64,000 nucleotides of DNA from Capitulum mitella (Eukaryota; Arthropoda; Thecostraca; Pollicipedomorpha; Pollicipedidae). The DNA lies in assembly GCA_030062745.1 (NCBI GenBank), contig CP099847.1, positions 27,762,923 to 27,826,922 of the forward strand, in the 5' to 3' direction. Under the pieces are notes generated by a model, which was not told where the DNA came from, did no database searches, and worked only from the letters and a program-made list of their open reading frames with translations. A program made the position numbers and the translations under genes. Positions 1 to 11,710 of the stretch are shown here, piece by piece; the first letter of the stretch is position 1, and each line of letters begins with the position of its first letter.

Positions 1-700
1 CGCGGCAGACCAGAGCCGCCAACGGCCTCGCCCGCCGCGCTCGGCCGTTGGCCCGACCGGCCGGCCGGTGTACTGTTTGCTTCACGCAGATACCTGGGCG
101 GTAATCTTCCGTGGCTGCACGCGCGGCTGGCACGCACGAGCCGGCGCGGCGCGCGCGCGGCCGTCCCGCGCCGCGGCGCCCAGCTGGCGCGCCGCCCAGG
201 AAACGCGCGGCGAAACACGCGGCGCACGGCCGGCGGCGGTGAGTGGCCGCGGAAACACACGAAACACACCGCCCGGCCCGGCGACGCGAGAATAAACACG
301 GCAGCCGCCGCGGGCTCAGGTGTGGCGGGACTGGCGCGTATGGAAAGACGCTGTCCTAGTTGTCTCCTGGGCTGGGTATGCAGAAAAGCTTATGTACGTA
401 TTGGCGACGTTTTTCGTTTATTCTCCTCCATGAATGAAGAAAGTCATGGAGAGCCGAATTAATGACGAAGAGATTTAAAAGTGGAAGCTTGCAAATCTGG
501 CCGGTGCTCGGCGCACTCAGGGGACTTTCATTAAAAAGTTTTCATCTACGCGGCATGGCACAGTCGAGGCTGAGCTCGTTACCGCCATCTAGCCTCGCGC
601 GCCGGAGCTGGGTGGGAGAACACCGCCACTGCAGCCAAGAGAAAACGACACGCCGCGGGGGCGCGGAAAATATGGCAGCAATCTGTATCCCGGAGGCTAA
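1..700. other. No convincing gene; GC-rich left edge
   Basis: GGCCGG-rich to about 300, then mixed. On the minus strand a good acceptor (GTTTTCTCTTGGCTGCAG, exon from 628) would give 12 codons in the phase left by exon C and then TAG at 591-589, with AATAAA at 423-418. This could be a last exon but is unproven. Confidence 0.3.
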
Positions 701-1244
701 TTAGATTAACAACGCGCTCCGACAAAGCTCGGTAATTACGCAGCAATGCTGGCGACAATTACCAACTTTGCAGGCGGCCGGGTTTGAAAACACGCTCGCC
801 AAATTATGTTAGCCATCCGGCCGGTCGACGCGGCGCGGCTTCCGTCGACGTCGACGGGCTGCCGTCGGCGACGGCGAAAGTTGGCGGCGGGCGGCGCGCG
901 AAGGCGACGGTCACAAGCCGAAGCCAATGGGAGCTGTTCAAAGGGCGGTCGAGGCGTTTTCCTCAGCGCCAATGTCGCTCAATAAGGACAGGTCTGCCCG
1001 GAGCACGCGAGCGACGTTATTAATTTAATGCAGAATGGCCTCCTCCTGACAAGGGCTGCAATTCATAAGATTGGTTTCAGTCTAATCTAGGCAGAAATGA
1101 GCATGTTCATGCCAACGGCGAGATTATTGCCTCAGATCCTGTCGTAACGCTGGCCATGAACGCGGCTCTAGTCTGTATTCCCGACTCGTAAACATTGACC
1201 CTTTCTGCCTGCGAACAGCCTGTTTCCCGGAGCGCGATATGCTT

Positions 1245-1410
1245 TATCCGGAGAGGGTGATTCGTTCGCGACTTCCATTCTATGCCCCAGCAGCCAGGCA
1301 ATTTCCCCTGATTCAACCCCCCGTATAAATTCATGCCTGGCGAGTGAGCGTTGTGCCCCGCATAAAATCCGTCCCGCCACCTTATAAAAAGGGTCATTAT
1401 GCAAACGGGC
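1245..1410. promoter_or_regulatory. TTTAT/ATAAA cluster with octamer-like site
   Basis: GTATAAATTC, GCATAAAATC, TTATAAAAAG and ATTATGCAAAC occur within about 85 nt of moderately GC-rich DNA. ATAAA cores resemble posterior Hox or Caudal sites. An ATG-started minus ORF of 176 codons spans the block (1637-1107). Confidence 0.3.
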
Positions 1411-1639
1411 CGGCGCGAGCTCTCCGGACGCGGAGGTGCCCTCCTGGGTCCGGCACGTGGCTCATAAACAGCGGAGCGTCCCGCTGCTGGAATAGTCGCG
1501 CCGGCGGCCGAAAACGCCCGCGGGCGCGAACTCGTGTCAGGAACGGAGCGGCGGTGCGACAGTGACAGGTTTACCGGGACGCAGCGTGCCAGTTTACAGA
1601 GGGTGGCGAGCTCCCTCCCCGACTGACTGTTTATCATTC

Positions 1640-2770
1640 GCCCTGGCTCCCATTTGTCTCGGAAACAATATTTCCAGGAATGAAGTCAATTAAGAGTTAC
1701 TGAAGCATCCATAATCAACTGCAAATGGAGGGAAAGGTTACACTCTTGAACATTAAATCTCCTGTCAGAACCCAAGAAGGGTGGGATGCTGTGCGGAATT
1801 ATAATCGGGTGCGGATGGCAGAGGAATGTGAATATCCAAATGTGTCAGGTATTTCAGTTTCGTCACATCCCTCGGTAATGCACTGTGGAAATGGCGATGG
1901 TGCATTGAGGGCCACCAGTGTTGCGGTCATTTCTCTCCAGACACGCATGTAAAACCGCAGCGTGTCTGCGAACTGAAGACATTGCTTGATACACTGGAAT
2001 GACTGCGAGACGTTACGCAGGGTTCTCCGACAAAACCATGAAAAACGTGCATTTCCAGGACCCGGGTACTGGAGCCTGCGGCCTCATTCGCTGCGCGCCA
2101 CGCACAGAGGAAGGCCAGATTAAAACAGCAGTGCCTGGTTAGCGTGATAATGTGAACGGGGATTTCTTAATTGTGCTGCATGGTGACTTACACGCATTAA
2201 CCCGGTCCCGCCTGGGAAGTGTCAAATAGTGCCCTCTCGGTTTTTCTTGAATAACTTCTAAACTGTTAGAATCAGCGCAACCAAATTTTTAGTACCTATT
2301 CATCGATCAGTTTCACACATTTTGACATCAAAACCAATTCCACGCTAGGTCAGGCCATTGAGATATGTCGTCATAAATGAACCCTTGCATGCATGTTTTC
2401 CCCTCTTCGGGCGGTGGCGCGAAGGTGCTTGTTTTTTTATAATATTCGCGAATATAACACATACATTATCTGGATTTAAGTGGGACATGGTCACAAAAGG
2501 ATATACAGCCGTGACACGTCAACATTATAGATAATGCTAAGTCACATGCGTAATGACAGTTGGACTGGTTTGCATTGCGGGTGACGGAATTGGTTGCCGC
2601 TGACCTTCCACATCGTTCAACCCGGCCAGCAAATCCATATGCGTCTCTTAGCAACGTTCACCAAATGCAACGTGAGGTCATGTCAGGTCGCGTCATAGGT
2701 AGATGTCAAAACGAAGTGAAATACAACATTGCCTGAGGAAGATCGTTCATTAGCAGCAGAGAGCAATTCC
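1640..2770. other. AT-balanced noncoding
   Basis: No ORF of interest and no splice-bounded open frame. A T-rich patch and palindrome lie near 2435-2460. Confidence 0.5.
2442..2455. other. 14-bp palindrome ATATTCGCGAATAT
   Basis: Perfect palindrome with a central TCGCGA, in an AT-rich patch after a T7 run. Possible dimer site; factor unknown. Confidence 0.8.
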
Positions 2771-2774
2771 TCTT

Positions 2775-3175
2775 CCTAGTCCAAAAAATGATATCTTTTG
2801 TGACCTGGCTTGACATTGACCCGATAAAGAGCAGACAACGCAGATTTAATTATCACAAGATGTCATTTCGGTTTGTACTTGACAGAGCTAAGAATCCCGG
2901 CGGGAAATCATTGCTCTTTGGCATGAAGAGTATTGCAACCTTGTCTGACCTGACCTGGACTGACCTTAACTGAATGAAAAGCAGAAAATGCAAGACCGAT
3001 TATCAGGAAGTTTCACTTCCGACCTTTTGTTCCGTGGATCAAAACGGCTCCTAGTAAGTATAGATCTTTGACAGGTAAAGTAACACCAATATTTCACCTG
3101 GCCTAAGCTGACCTTGACCCAACGTTTTTTACATTTTGGCACGCTTCCGATGCAGAAAATGGTAGCCTTTCATCT
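2775..3175. repeat. Three diverged copies of a TGACCT-rich dispersed repeat
   Basis: Segments at about 2798-2925, 2945-3075 and 3096-3190 share the order TGACCTGGCTTGAC or TGACCTTGACCC, then GCAGAAAATG/GCAGACAACG, then a CAAGA word. They look like old copies of one interspersed element of unknown class; no terminal inverted repeats or ORF seen. TGACCTTGA at 3109-3117 is a TCAAGGTCA nuclear-receptor monomer site on the minus strand. Confidence 0.5.
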
Positions 3176-3574
3176 GATACCCAGTTGACGACTCCAAGAC
3201 CAGTATTACCGATGATATGATGCACGAACCGAAGGCAGTTTTTCTGATGTCGTGTTATGTGCTTGACATGTGACGTCATCAGTCACGTGACCGGGGATAA
3301 CATAGTATTTTCTGAACTGCAAGACTCAGAGCTATCGATTGGTGGTAGAACGGTTCAGATCCGACGGTTAGATACTAAGATAGCACGGGGGTGCCTTTTC
3401 TGACACCCCCAGGCAACCGCGGGTACAAAAGCACGCCCGGCGGTGCCGGGTTAAATAAGGATCTCTATGCACAGAGGCACGGACGGTTGGATAGTCGTCA
3501 CTTTTTACAGCTTTATAATTTGCCTTCAGTGACGTGTCCAGGAAAGGGGAATTACTAATTGTACCATCTCTCAT

Positions 3575-3601
3575 AATAAACCTATATAATAAACCTATAT
3601 A
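3575..3601. repeat. Short direct repeat AATAAACCTATAT x2
   Basis: Two adjacent copies of the 13-mer AATAAACCTATAT, in an AT-rich patch. Confidence 0.9.
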
Positions 3602-3729
3602 TTCACAAAACCATGTGATGTTGCATGGATTGCGCGAAGAATCGCCCATCTGTTAGCGCTCCCATGTTTCTACGTTCATGCTCTTGAGCCAGTGACGGCC
3701 AATGTCAGCAGCTGAAGTTATTACAATGA

Positions 3730-3743
3730 CCGGTAGATGGCGC
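3730..3743 (+). promoter_or_regulatory. CTCF-like motif
   Basis: CCGGTAGATGGCGC matches 13 of 14 positions of CCASYAGRKGGCRS. Weaker matches with an intact core lie at 39715-39728 plus (12 of 14, in GCGCTAGAGGGCGG) and 582-595 minus (11 of 14). Possible insulators flanking or within the gene. Confidence 0.45.
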
Positions 3744-6340
3744 ACAAGAGACGGGAACCCGACGGCATTCAGCATCACGATGGGGAGACGATGCTCCTAG
3801 GAAAGTCGCCTCTCCGTGCTCACACTTGTCACGAAATCACTGCGCAATGAATTTTTGAGATAGAGAGGTTCTGCGTGCAAAAGAGGGGACATAAGATCGC
3901 CGATTATCATGGGGAAATTTTACAGGCGCCTTATGACGATGCGCGGAGCAAACTCTCAGGAACTCGCACAAAAATCGACTCCGCAGAGAATACTAGCAGG
4001 CAAAATGAAATGCCTGCACGGCGTTCGAAACTGCATATCTAGATGACATCTTACACTACGCGATTGGAATGCAAGGGCCTGAATGAGAGCGAACGGTGTT
4101 TTTGAAACAGATCCATATCCTCTTTTATAGTCCCAAAAACCTTTTTAACGTCACCTTTCTCTTCAAGACGTTTTTAATCTCGCGCCGCCATAGTTTGACT
4201 CGGAGCCGGTGCGCGCCCGACAGCGTCCATCAGGGAGATCGTCCTTGCCGCTCTATTGCATGACCGGGATGCTTTTACAGAGCAGATATCGGAACGGGCC
4301 GCATCAGGTTCGGCTTGGTTTCCGGTCTATTCAACCGGTGAAACCAGTCGCAACGTATATTCACTGGATGCAGAGTCAAATAACGCCGGCATCGTGTACC
4401 ATTAATGGCGCAGAAGAGAATGCCGTGCCTCAGGTTCGAATGTCGGGCGACTTGGTGTCTCTAAAAGCAGCTTTCCTGCTTTTTTTGTACGAAAACAGCA
4501 TGTCCTTTAGTTTTTCCGACCTGCTTGATATCACAAACACGACGGCATCGTTAAGAAATGCGCGAAACAATACACACCACACCGTTAAGTACACAATGGG
4601 AGATAATTTACATTGCTGAGAGGTAACGGAGCACGACATTAAAAGCTGACTTGAAACAGAGCATGCATTGGTGTAATAATCTAAATCGGATAAGGCATTC
4701 AGAAAGGTTCATCTAGTGTAAGGTGTTGCTATCAAGCGTCCCCACGACAAACAATGGTTGATTTTTGTTGTTAATACTCCATTCCAATCTAGACAAACAA
4801 GTGAACACCGTACCTGTCATTCTTGCGTCACGGCTTTCCTTCGGGAACCCAAACGATTACGACATGAGATATTTCCACTCTCTTATAAAAAAGCTCGAAC
4901 TAACATTTAGCTGCCGGAATATTGTTCTCCAATTCATCAAACTTTTCCGGCCCTTGCTGGCCGTTCCTCCGTGGGAGTTAATAACACCACCCGTCCCAGA
5001 CTGATGAACTGCACCAAAATAATCTTCCGCCGGGCGCCGGCGCGTACCTCCCCATCAATCGTGCGGTATTAGCCCGTTTTGACAGTGGATCTCCCCCGGC
5101 GGCCAGCGCTCCACAAATTACAGAGTCGTGTCGAGTTCGGGCGTGAGGGGTGCATTAGAATGCCGACGGCACTGCTAGGTCGGCCCCCTGGCGGCCGGCG
5201 ACGCCACCGGCAAGGGGACGCAGCAAGATTTACGACCAGAAATAATGAAAAGAAATATTATGATAGTCTGCCCGTTTCAATTAAGCGGCGGCGAGCACTG
5301 AGTCCGGGGAGCCGGCGCATTGTGTGGCGCCGATTGCGGCGGTCCTCCGCCATTGTGGTGAATTAGGATCCCATTTTAACGTCACTGAGACCGGCACAAT
5401 GCATAACCGGAGCGGCGGAGGGGACGACTCTCGGGGCGGCGTACAAAAGCCTCGGCCGGCGCCTCTGCAACGAGCGCGGCGCGCCCGGCCCGGCGTCCGG
5501 CCGGCCAGCCGATCAGACACGGCATCAGTCACGGCAGATCCGTCACGGCACGGCCAGGCGCGCGCGTCCGGAGGCCGTGCTCGAGCGCCGGAACGTCTCC
5601 CGCGGGCCGCGGCGGGCGTAGTCGGCCGTGGCGGGCCGGAGCACGGCGCTCGGCGGCGCCCGTGACGACTTCTGATCAGGGGACGGCGAGAGGGACCGAG
5701 GGGACGGCACCGGCCACCGGCGCCCCAGCGCCGGCGCCACTTACGGCGACGTCATCACTATTGGTTTGCCGCTAATGACCAGCGGCGCGGTCATGGTACG
5801 CCGAGGGGAGGCAGCTGCTCGCTCACATGTTCAGAGATCACGCTCAGTTCGCCGATCACAGACGAAGATAACGAGCTTACTTTGGGACTTACATTTAACG
5901 GGAATGTCACCTGCAACACTCACAAAAATGCCCAACTCTGGAACGCCACTGCCTCCGCCGCTGCCGGCGCTCCTCCCGTTGGTCCGGCCTGGTGCCGCGC
6001 CTGCTGCTCAGAAGTGGCCCGTCATCAAATCAACTAATTAAATCAAACGAATCACTCCCCGGGGGAAGATCCATTAGCCGGAGGGGGTTTGTACAGGGCG
6101 CCGGGCCGGCCGCTCCGCTGATGAGTCGGTCTGGCTGGCGGGCGCTGCTCACCACTCACACAGCCGGCACCGGGGCAAACTTCACCGCCTGGTGATGACC
6201 CCCCCCCATCTCCCCCTGCCGACGAGCGGTGCTGACACTGATCAATTTCACGGCGCCGGTGACTGGCCGCCGACGCAGCGGGGACGTGGTCAACTGGAGA
6301 ACTAGGTTTGTTTGGGGATACCGTGGTCAGTGTTGACACG

Positions 6341-6356
6341 AGGTCAAACCAGGTCA
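6341..6356 (+). promoter_or_regulatory. Perfect DR4 nuclear-receptor element
   Basis: AGGTCA, spacer AACC, AGGTCA: two exact half-sites in direct orientation four bases apart. DR4 elements are bound by RXR/USP heterodimers (TR, LXR; EcR-USP tolerates DR4). It lies about 0.94 kb past exon C in the gene's direction. Function untested. Confidence 0.5.
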
Positions 6357-7295
6357 GGCTGGGACCGTGAGAGTTCAATATACGATCGAGATATGGTTAA
6401 ACATGCCGAGAATAACCGGAGGACAGATGAGTTCACGACACTGCCGGTCTCTGGGCGGCCATATCGCGGAGTTGCACGGCACGGTCAACATGTAAACATC
6501 CTCCACCGCTATTGGTTTCATGCCTGAGGCCCAATTACGTCATATTTGCAACATCTGGCTGCCGGGATCAGGATCCGTGCAACAAGGTACACTTGGCATG
6601 AACTTCGACTCCAGTGCTTCCCACGTCAACAAATCTGGATTAAAAATATCCGAAAACAAAATATCCTGGTCGGTAAAACTTGAAATAAAAAGCCTACAAA
6701 ATCCCTCCCGTATCCAGAGCAGCCAACACAATCCCATTAATGTGACGAATGCCCCACTGCGTCGCTCTGGACTGGACAACAATACAATTAAAATCGCTTA
6801 GTCGCTTGCAATTTTTAGAGACCAGACTGCTTGGGAAAGGCATCGCCCACCTGATCAACTGACGGCAGTCAGCCTTAACCGGCCGAAAATCGTGTGTTAG
6901 ACCCTGCAAGTCTCAGTATTCCCGACTCGTCTCTGGCGGAGGGCTCCGGTCTCGAGTTTCGCCACGTGCCTCTCGAGAACCGCAGGACATCGGGTCTGGA
7001 CTCTCAGAAGTAAACAATCCGGCGACGGTGGGAATTATCGCCGGAAGTCGCCGATTCGGCTGAGCTGGTTAGCGGTTGTTGTTCTGGCTTCCTCTCGAGA
7101 AGTTTGTCCACAGCTCTGATGCCAGCCGGATGTAATTTTTCGGCTCGCGAGATGAGCGCATCACCGCACATCACAGCGCGCCGCGAGGGCCCGAGGAACC
7201 GAGGAACCCAGAGAACCCAGAAAACCTCCCCACTCCTCACACATCTGTCACGGAGGGACGCCAGCTCAGAGGCGGCCGTGCCGCAGACCGCTTAC

Positions 7296-7720
7296 CTGGC
7301 GAAGAGCAGTGCGGCCGGCGACGCCTGCTGGAGTGGCGGCGGACCTCCGGCCCTGGCGGCCACCTCGTGGCCCCAGGTGGCTGCCAGGCCGCGCGGCGCG
7401 GCCGCCTCGAACGCGTCCACGCTGCCGTAGAGCTGCGGCGCGCCGGCCGGGTACACGCGGTGGCCGTCGGCGCGCTGCGGCAGGCGCAGGTGGCGCGGCC
7501 GCTCCGGCACCGGCGGCTTGAGCGGCGCGGCGCGGCGCGCGGCGCTCTCGGCCGGCCAGCCCGGCTGCGGCTCGGCGCCGGCTCCGTCCGCCGGCCAGTG
7601 CTGCGAGCGGCGCCGCGCCGCCTTGGCCGCGGCCGCGCCGTTTTCGTACAGGTCGGACCGCGGCCGGCCGGCGCTGACGGCCGGGCCGGCGGCGAAGCCC
7701 GGCTGAGACGGCTGCAACAT
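7296..7720 (-). CDS. Coding exon C of an unidentified minus-strand gene
   Basis: This 425-nt internal coding exon gives 141 codons plus 2 nt. On the minus strand the acceptor reads CTCTCCCCCATTTCCAG followed by ATGTTGCAG, and the donor is CGCCAG|GTAAGC; both are strong. The frame is open throughout, with very high GC at third positions. The peptide begins MLQPSQPGFAAG, holds a basic patch (KAARRR, about residues 33-38), WPADG and GWPAE elements, a Pro/Arg stretch (LKPPVPERPRHLRLP) and a Tyr-containing segment near PQLYGSVDAFEAAA, and ends PAALLFA. No known domain, signal peptide or membrane segment is visible. It looks like a disordered region of a nuclear or adaptor protein; the KAARRR patch could be a nuclear localisation signal. 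Exon B ends in phase 0 and this exon starts in phase 0, so they join cleanly. It ends in phase 2, so the protein must continue to the left. Function not recognised. Confidence 0.75.
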
Positions 7721-9544
7721 CTGGAAATGGGGGAGAGTGGCGGTCAGCTGCTGCGTCTGGAGAAACAGACCCCGAGCAGAGAACACTCAGCGGAAACGTC
7801 TGCCACACGAACGACGGACAACGGCGGGCAAGCGCTGGGTATTACGGGACATTACGGGCACAAGGGCAGAACAACCGCGTCCTCTGCCATAAAACGGTCC
7901 ATTTCACGGCCACAAAAAGGCCCCCTAACGCGCCACGGCCTGAGAAAGTTTAGTGTGTCTTCCCACAAGATCAGGAATCAGTCCACTATTCATGACCAGG
8001 CAACTATGAAGGACTGCTCCATCCTCGGGACTGGAGCGCAGATAGTGACGCCAATTACCCAGCGCCATTGTCGTGACTGATCTGGCGACGATGAGTGCGA
8101 GATTTTCGACGGCACGCGCACGTGTTGTGACACGCATTTGTCCGCGCGAATTAATCACCGACCGAACGAAAGAGAGCGATTTCGCCGCCACACCGCGCCG
8201 CCCATCGGAAGCCATGCGCTGTGCCTGTTCCCATTTGGCACCCAATCTGTCGGGGCGAGGCCGCCTTATCACTATCGCAGTACCACGCCAGCAGGCGGCG
8301 GCAAATGGGGGAAACCAGTCACAATTTCACGGCCGGCCGGCCGACCGTGGCCGGCGCAACGACCTCGGAGTCGCATCGCGGCAGGACGGCGTTACTTGGT
8401 GTGATTCCCGCCGTCCTGTACCCACGGCCGCGACCGAACTGATTTCCGGTTGTCGCTAGACTCCAAACGCCTACTACCGTAGTCACCGAGCTGGGTGCAG
8501 GTGGCACGCACACGGCACAGCTGGTCTGGGTGACTGACTATCTCGGTATAACATGCTTTGGTCGACTCGATGTCTAATCTCTTGCGGTTTGTAATTGGAG
8601 ATGGATTATGTGATAAGGACTAGAACCGTTTACACCGTGCTTGATATATCGTGTTTTTTTATACCACAAACGGACCCTTTTGGCAATCTATCTTCTTAAT
8701 TCACAGCCCTGGACTGTTTACGATATCTGTGTACGGATACCAAAAGTTTAAACACTTCCACAGCTTGTAGCGCAATACACTGCAAGCTGCAAAAACCATG
8801 AGACTCTTTTGTACACAAAGAAAGCCAGCCATCTCACTTCGTCACGGCACACACAACATGGCGTCTCAATCCACTCCGAACCGGTGCCGTATCCACTCCT
8901 CACGCAAACACGCTGTGAAAACAAAAACCGCGCCACAGGGCGCCAGGTAAATTTGGCGTGAAACCGGCGTCTGCTGATTTTCTGCTTCGGCAGGCGTGCA
9001 CGGCGGGCGCAGCCAACGGAAGAGATCGTCGCTCGCGTCTATCTCTCAACCGAGGCGCCGCGCGCCCGAGGTCCCGTGGAAAAGGAAAACAGCCCGCCCG
9101 TGTTTGTGTGTGTGAGCGTGCGTCTGTGTGCCATGAATGTGAAGCGACACGCACGGATTGTGTCGCCGTTTGTTCAACAATCAGCGCGCGGCCGGTCAGG
9201 AATCGCTGTCCAAACACAGCGCGTCGTTATCAGCCTCCTCGCGGGGCGGCGGCGGCGGCGGCAGCGCGGAGGAGCCTGGAAAACAGGCGCACCGGCCGGC
9301 GACGGCCGCGGTTTAATCAGCAAAACTCCGAGCCGCGCCGCTGCTCCGGGACGGCGCGTCATCACCGGGCGGTAATCGCGGCCGGGGCGGCGCGGCGGCC
9401 GCCGGGCCGAGCGCTCCCGGCGGCCTGCAGCCAAAACAGTCTAATCACGAAGGCGACGCCGATGAAAGGGGTGCCGGGCGCCGCGCCGATGAGTTTCTGC
9501 AGAGGTAATGATGTCGGCCACAGGTGCGCCCGCGCTGGGCGGAT

Positions 9545-10058
9545 GAGCCGCCGCCGCCGCCGCCGCCGTCGCGGGCAGTCGATATTGCCGCGTCGGAAAC
9601 TGCCGCCGCCGCCGCCGCTGGACCCGCCGCGCCAGATTGTTTTTGAGCCATTGATTGGGGCGGGCATTACGCGATTGGACGCGGAGAGGCGAACGTCCGG
9701 GCCGGACTGAGACGGCCGGCCAGACGGCCGGACAGGCGGGGAGCGGCACCGCAGCCGTTCAGCCCCAGACAGGACCGCTCTCAGGCCGCCGGCCGGCGCA
9801 ACTGAGCGCGGCCAACGGCCCGTGCCGCCGCCGCCGCCAGCCAGACGCTAAATCATCGCTCGCGACGGCCGGGAGGCGCATAAAAAGCTGCCGCCGTCCG
9901 CGGCGGCGGCGGCGGCGGCGCGGGCGGAGGACTTCCCCGCGACGGCGGCGGCGGCGACGGAAACGGCGCGCCGAGGAAGAAAGGCCGCTTTGATGGCCGA
10001 CGATCAGCCGAGTATGACCGCTTCCGAGGCGGGCGGGCGGGCGGCCGCCGGAGTCGAC

Positions 10059-10085
<27 letters not shown>
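9545..10085. repeat. Cluster of CCG/CGG trinucleotide runs
   Basis: Runs of CCG or CGG occur at about 9547-9570, 9601-9618, 9898-9920, 9942-9956 and 10060-10083 inside a GC island of the B-C intron. Poly-Ala, poly-Gly, poly-Arg or poly-Pro ORFs in all frames here are artefacts. Confidence 0.9.
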
Positions 10086-10089
<4 letters not shown>

Positions 10090-10614
10090 TACGCAGCGCC
10101 GCACCAGGAATTCAAATAACGCAGCCCAAATGGCAACAGCACGCCTGACGAATGACAAGACGACGGCCGGCGCGCTGTCCGCGCAGTCCGAGACCCTCCG
10201 GCGGGCGCCCAGACCTCGTGCCCCGCCAGCTGCCAGCCGCGACCGCCGACCAGGTCAAGGCCGCGCCGGATTGTTCTGCACGAGTGACCCATCAGCGGAC
10301 GACCGCGCCGGGCCGGCAATCAGCCTCGTCCGTGACTCCCGTATTCAAATTAGCCGGCCTGGATCGGTTGCGCTCGTCGTGAGCCGAAATCGCCGGCGTT
10401 CGTGCCACTGCTCTGATGACCGGTCCGTAACGGCGAGGGTGGTGATGAGGGTCTGCGCGCGGGTCACGCCGGGCCGTTGGCAGACGAAGGCCGGCGCCTT
10501 TCGTCCGGTCACGGGCCGATGGCGGCGACTGATTAAGAGCAGAGCTTAAACGGTCTGCAGTTTGCAAGGCACCCAGAGCCTTGTGTTCTTTCAGCCTTCG
10601 CCCTTAGCTGGGCC

Positions 10615-11010
10615 GGTACGTTCCGGAATGTCTCCGAGACCCCATTGTCAGCTGAGCCGGACAACTCCAGAGTGCCTCCGGGGCTCTGACGTCAACTGGG
10701 CAGGACAACTCTGACGTGTCTCCGTCACTCCGTCGTCAGCTGCGCCGAACCGCTCCGGAATGTCTCCGACACTCCGCCGCCAGCTGGGCCGGGTCATTCC
10801 GGAATGTTTTCGACACTCCGCTGTCGGCTGCACCGAACCACTCTGGAGTGTCCCCGCCACTCCGCAGTCAGGCCGAGCCACTCTAAAGTGTTTCCGACAC
10901 TCCTTCGTCAGCTGGAGCGGGGCGTTCCGGAGAGTCTCCGTTACTCCACCGCCAGCTGAGCCGGACCACTCCGGTGTCTCCGCCACTCCGCCGTCGGCTG
11001 GGCCCGCGCA
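10615..11010. repeat. 44-bp diverged minisatellite, about 9 copies
   Basis: Copies align on TCTCCGACACTCCGCCGTC with starts at about 10631, 10674, 10719, 10763, 10807, 10851, 10891, 10935 and 10977, so the period is 40-45, usually 44. One copy contains a perfect TGACGTCA at 10687-10694. It lies in the B-C intron. A long minus-strand ORF across it is a by-product of the repeat and of high GC. Confidence 0.85.
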
Positions 11011-11394
11011 CTCCGGCGCCGGCCGTCTCCGCCGCATTGAGCGCCGCTCAGGACCGCCATTCAGCGCCGTCTCCACAAAGCGACAGCACAAAGCCGGCGG
11101 TCTGCGCCGGCCGGCCGGCCGCTTAATTCGCCAATCAAACGTTCGACGACGGTCGGAGCCGTGACCTGGCCGTCCCTCGGGAGCGGCGGCCAGGCGTCGG
11201 AACCGCCGCCGCCGGACGATCCGATTTATTGAGCCACCGGAGGCGGCGTAAATACCTGCAGTCGGCCGGCCGGCCAGGGACGGCGGCAGGGCGGCCGGCT
11301 GCCCTCTGACCCGGCCCACATCGGCCGCACCCTCAGCGGCCCGGCCGGTTTGAGGTGTGTCCCGCCCGGCATTCAGCGACGCTATTGTGTCGGC

Positions 11395-11710
11395 TGATCT
11401 GTCTCTGGATGTCCGTCACAGCCTCGACTCTCCGTCTGTTTCTCCCTCTCTCTCTTGCTCGCTCGCGCTCTCTCTTTTCTGCTTCCGTCCGTCTCTGTCC
11501 CTGACGATGTTAACCGTCTCTGTTAACTGTTAACGTCTCTGCCACCTGTTTCTGTCTCTGCAACTGTATCTACCTTTCTCCATGTCTCGGTCTCTGCACC
11601 AGTCTCTCTCGCTCTCTCTGGTCTCTTTCCCTTTCTTTCGTCCTCTTTTTCTGTCTCCATTTTCCGCCTCCACATGCTCTCTATTTATCTGCCTTTTCAT
11701 CTCACCTTTC
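11395..11710. repeat. Pyrimidine-rich TCTCTG tract
   Basis: A low-complexity plus-strand tract of TCTCTG, CTCTCT and CCTTTC words, including duplicated GTTAAC words near 11506-11535. A similar shorter tract lies at 30940-31100. No exon follows it on the plus strand. Confidence 0.75.

Larger units (their letters stand above)
3180..7290. other. Noncoding, presumed intron downstream of exon C
   Basis: The part from 3.2 to 5.0 kb is about 47% GC; 5.05-5.75 kb is a GC island; 5.75-7.25 kb is mixed. Contains the CTCF-like site, a CRE at 3271 and the DR4. The 136-codon plus ORF at 4209-4619 starts at GTG and resembles nothing known. No exon fitting phase 2 was found between 1 and 7.29 kb apart from the weak one near 628. 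Confidence 0.4.

Noticed and set aside
1107-1637. 176-codon minus ORF with ATG
   Set aside because: No homology or splice context; overlaps a motif-dense block more consistent with regulatory DNA.
2995-3065. Perfect donor-like CTA|GTAAGTAT on the plus strand
   Set aside because: Lies in a diverged repeat with no acceptor or open frame upstream.
4209-4619. 136-codon plus ORF
   Set aside because: GTG start, no recognisable features, length within chance expectation.
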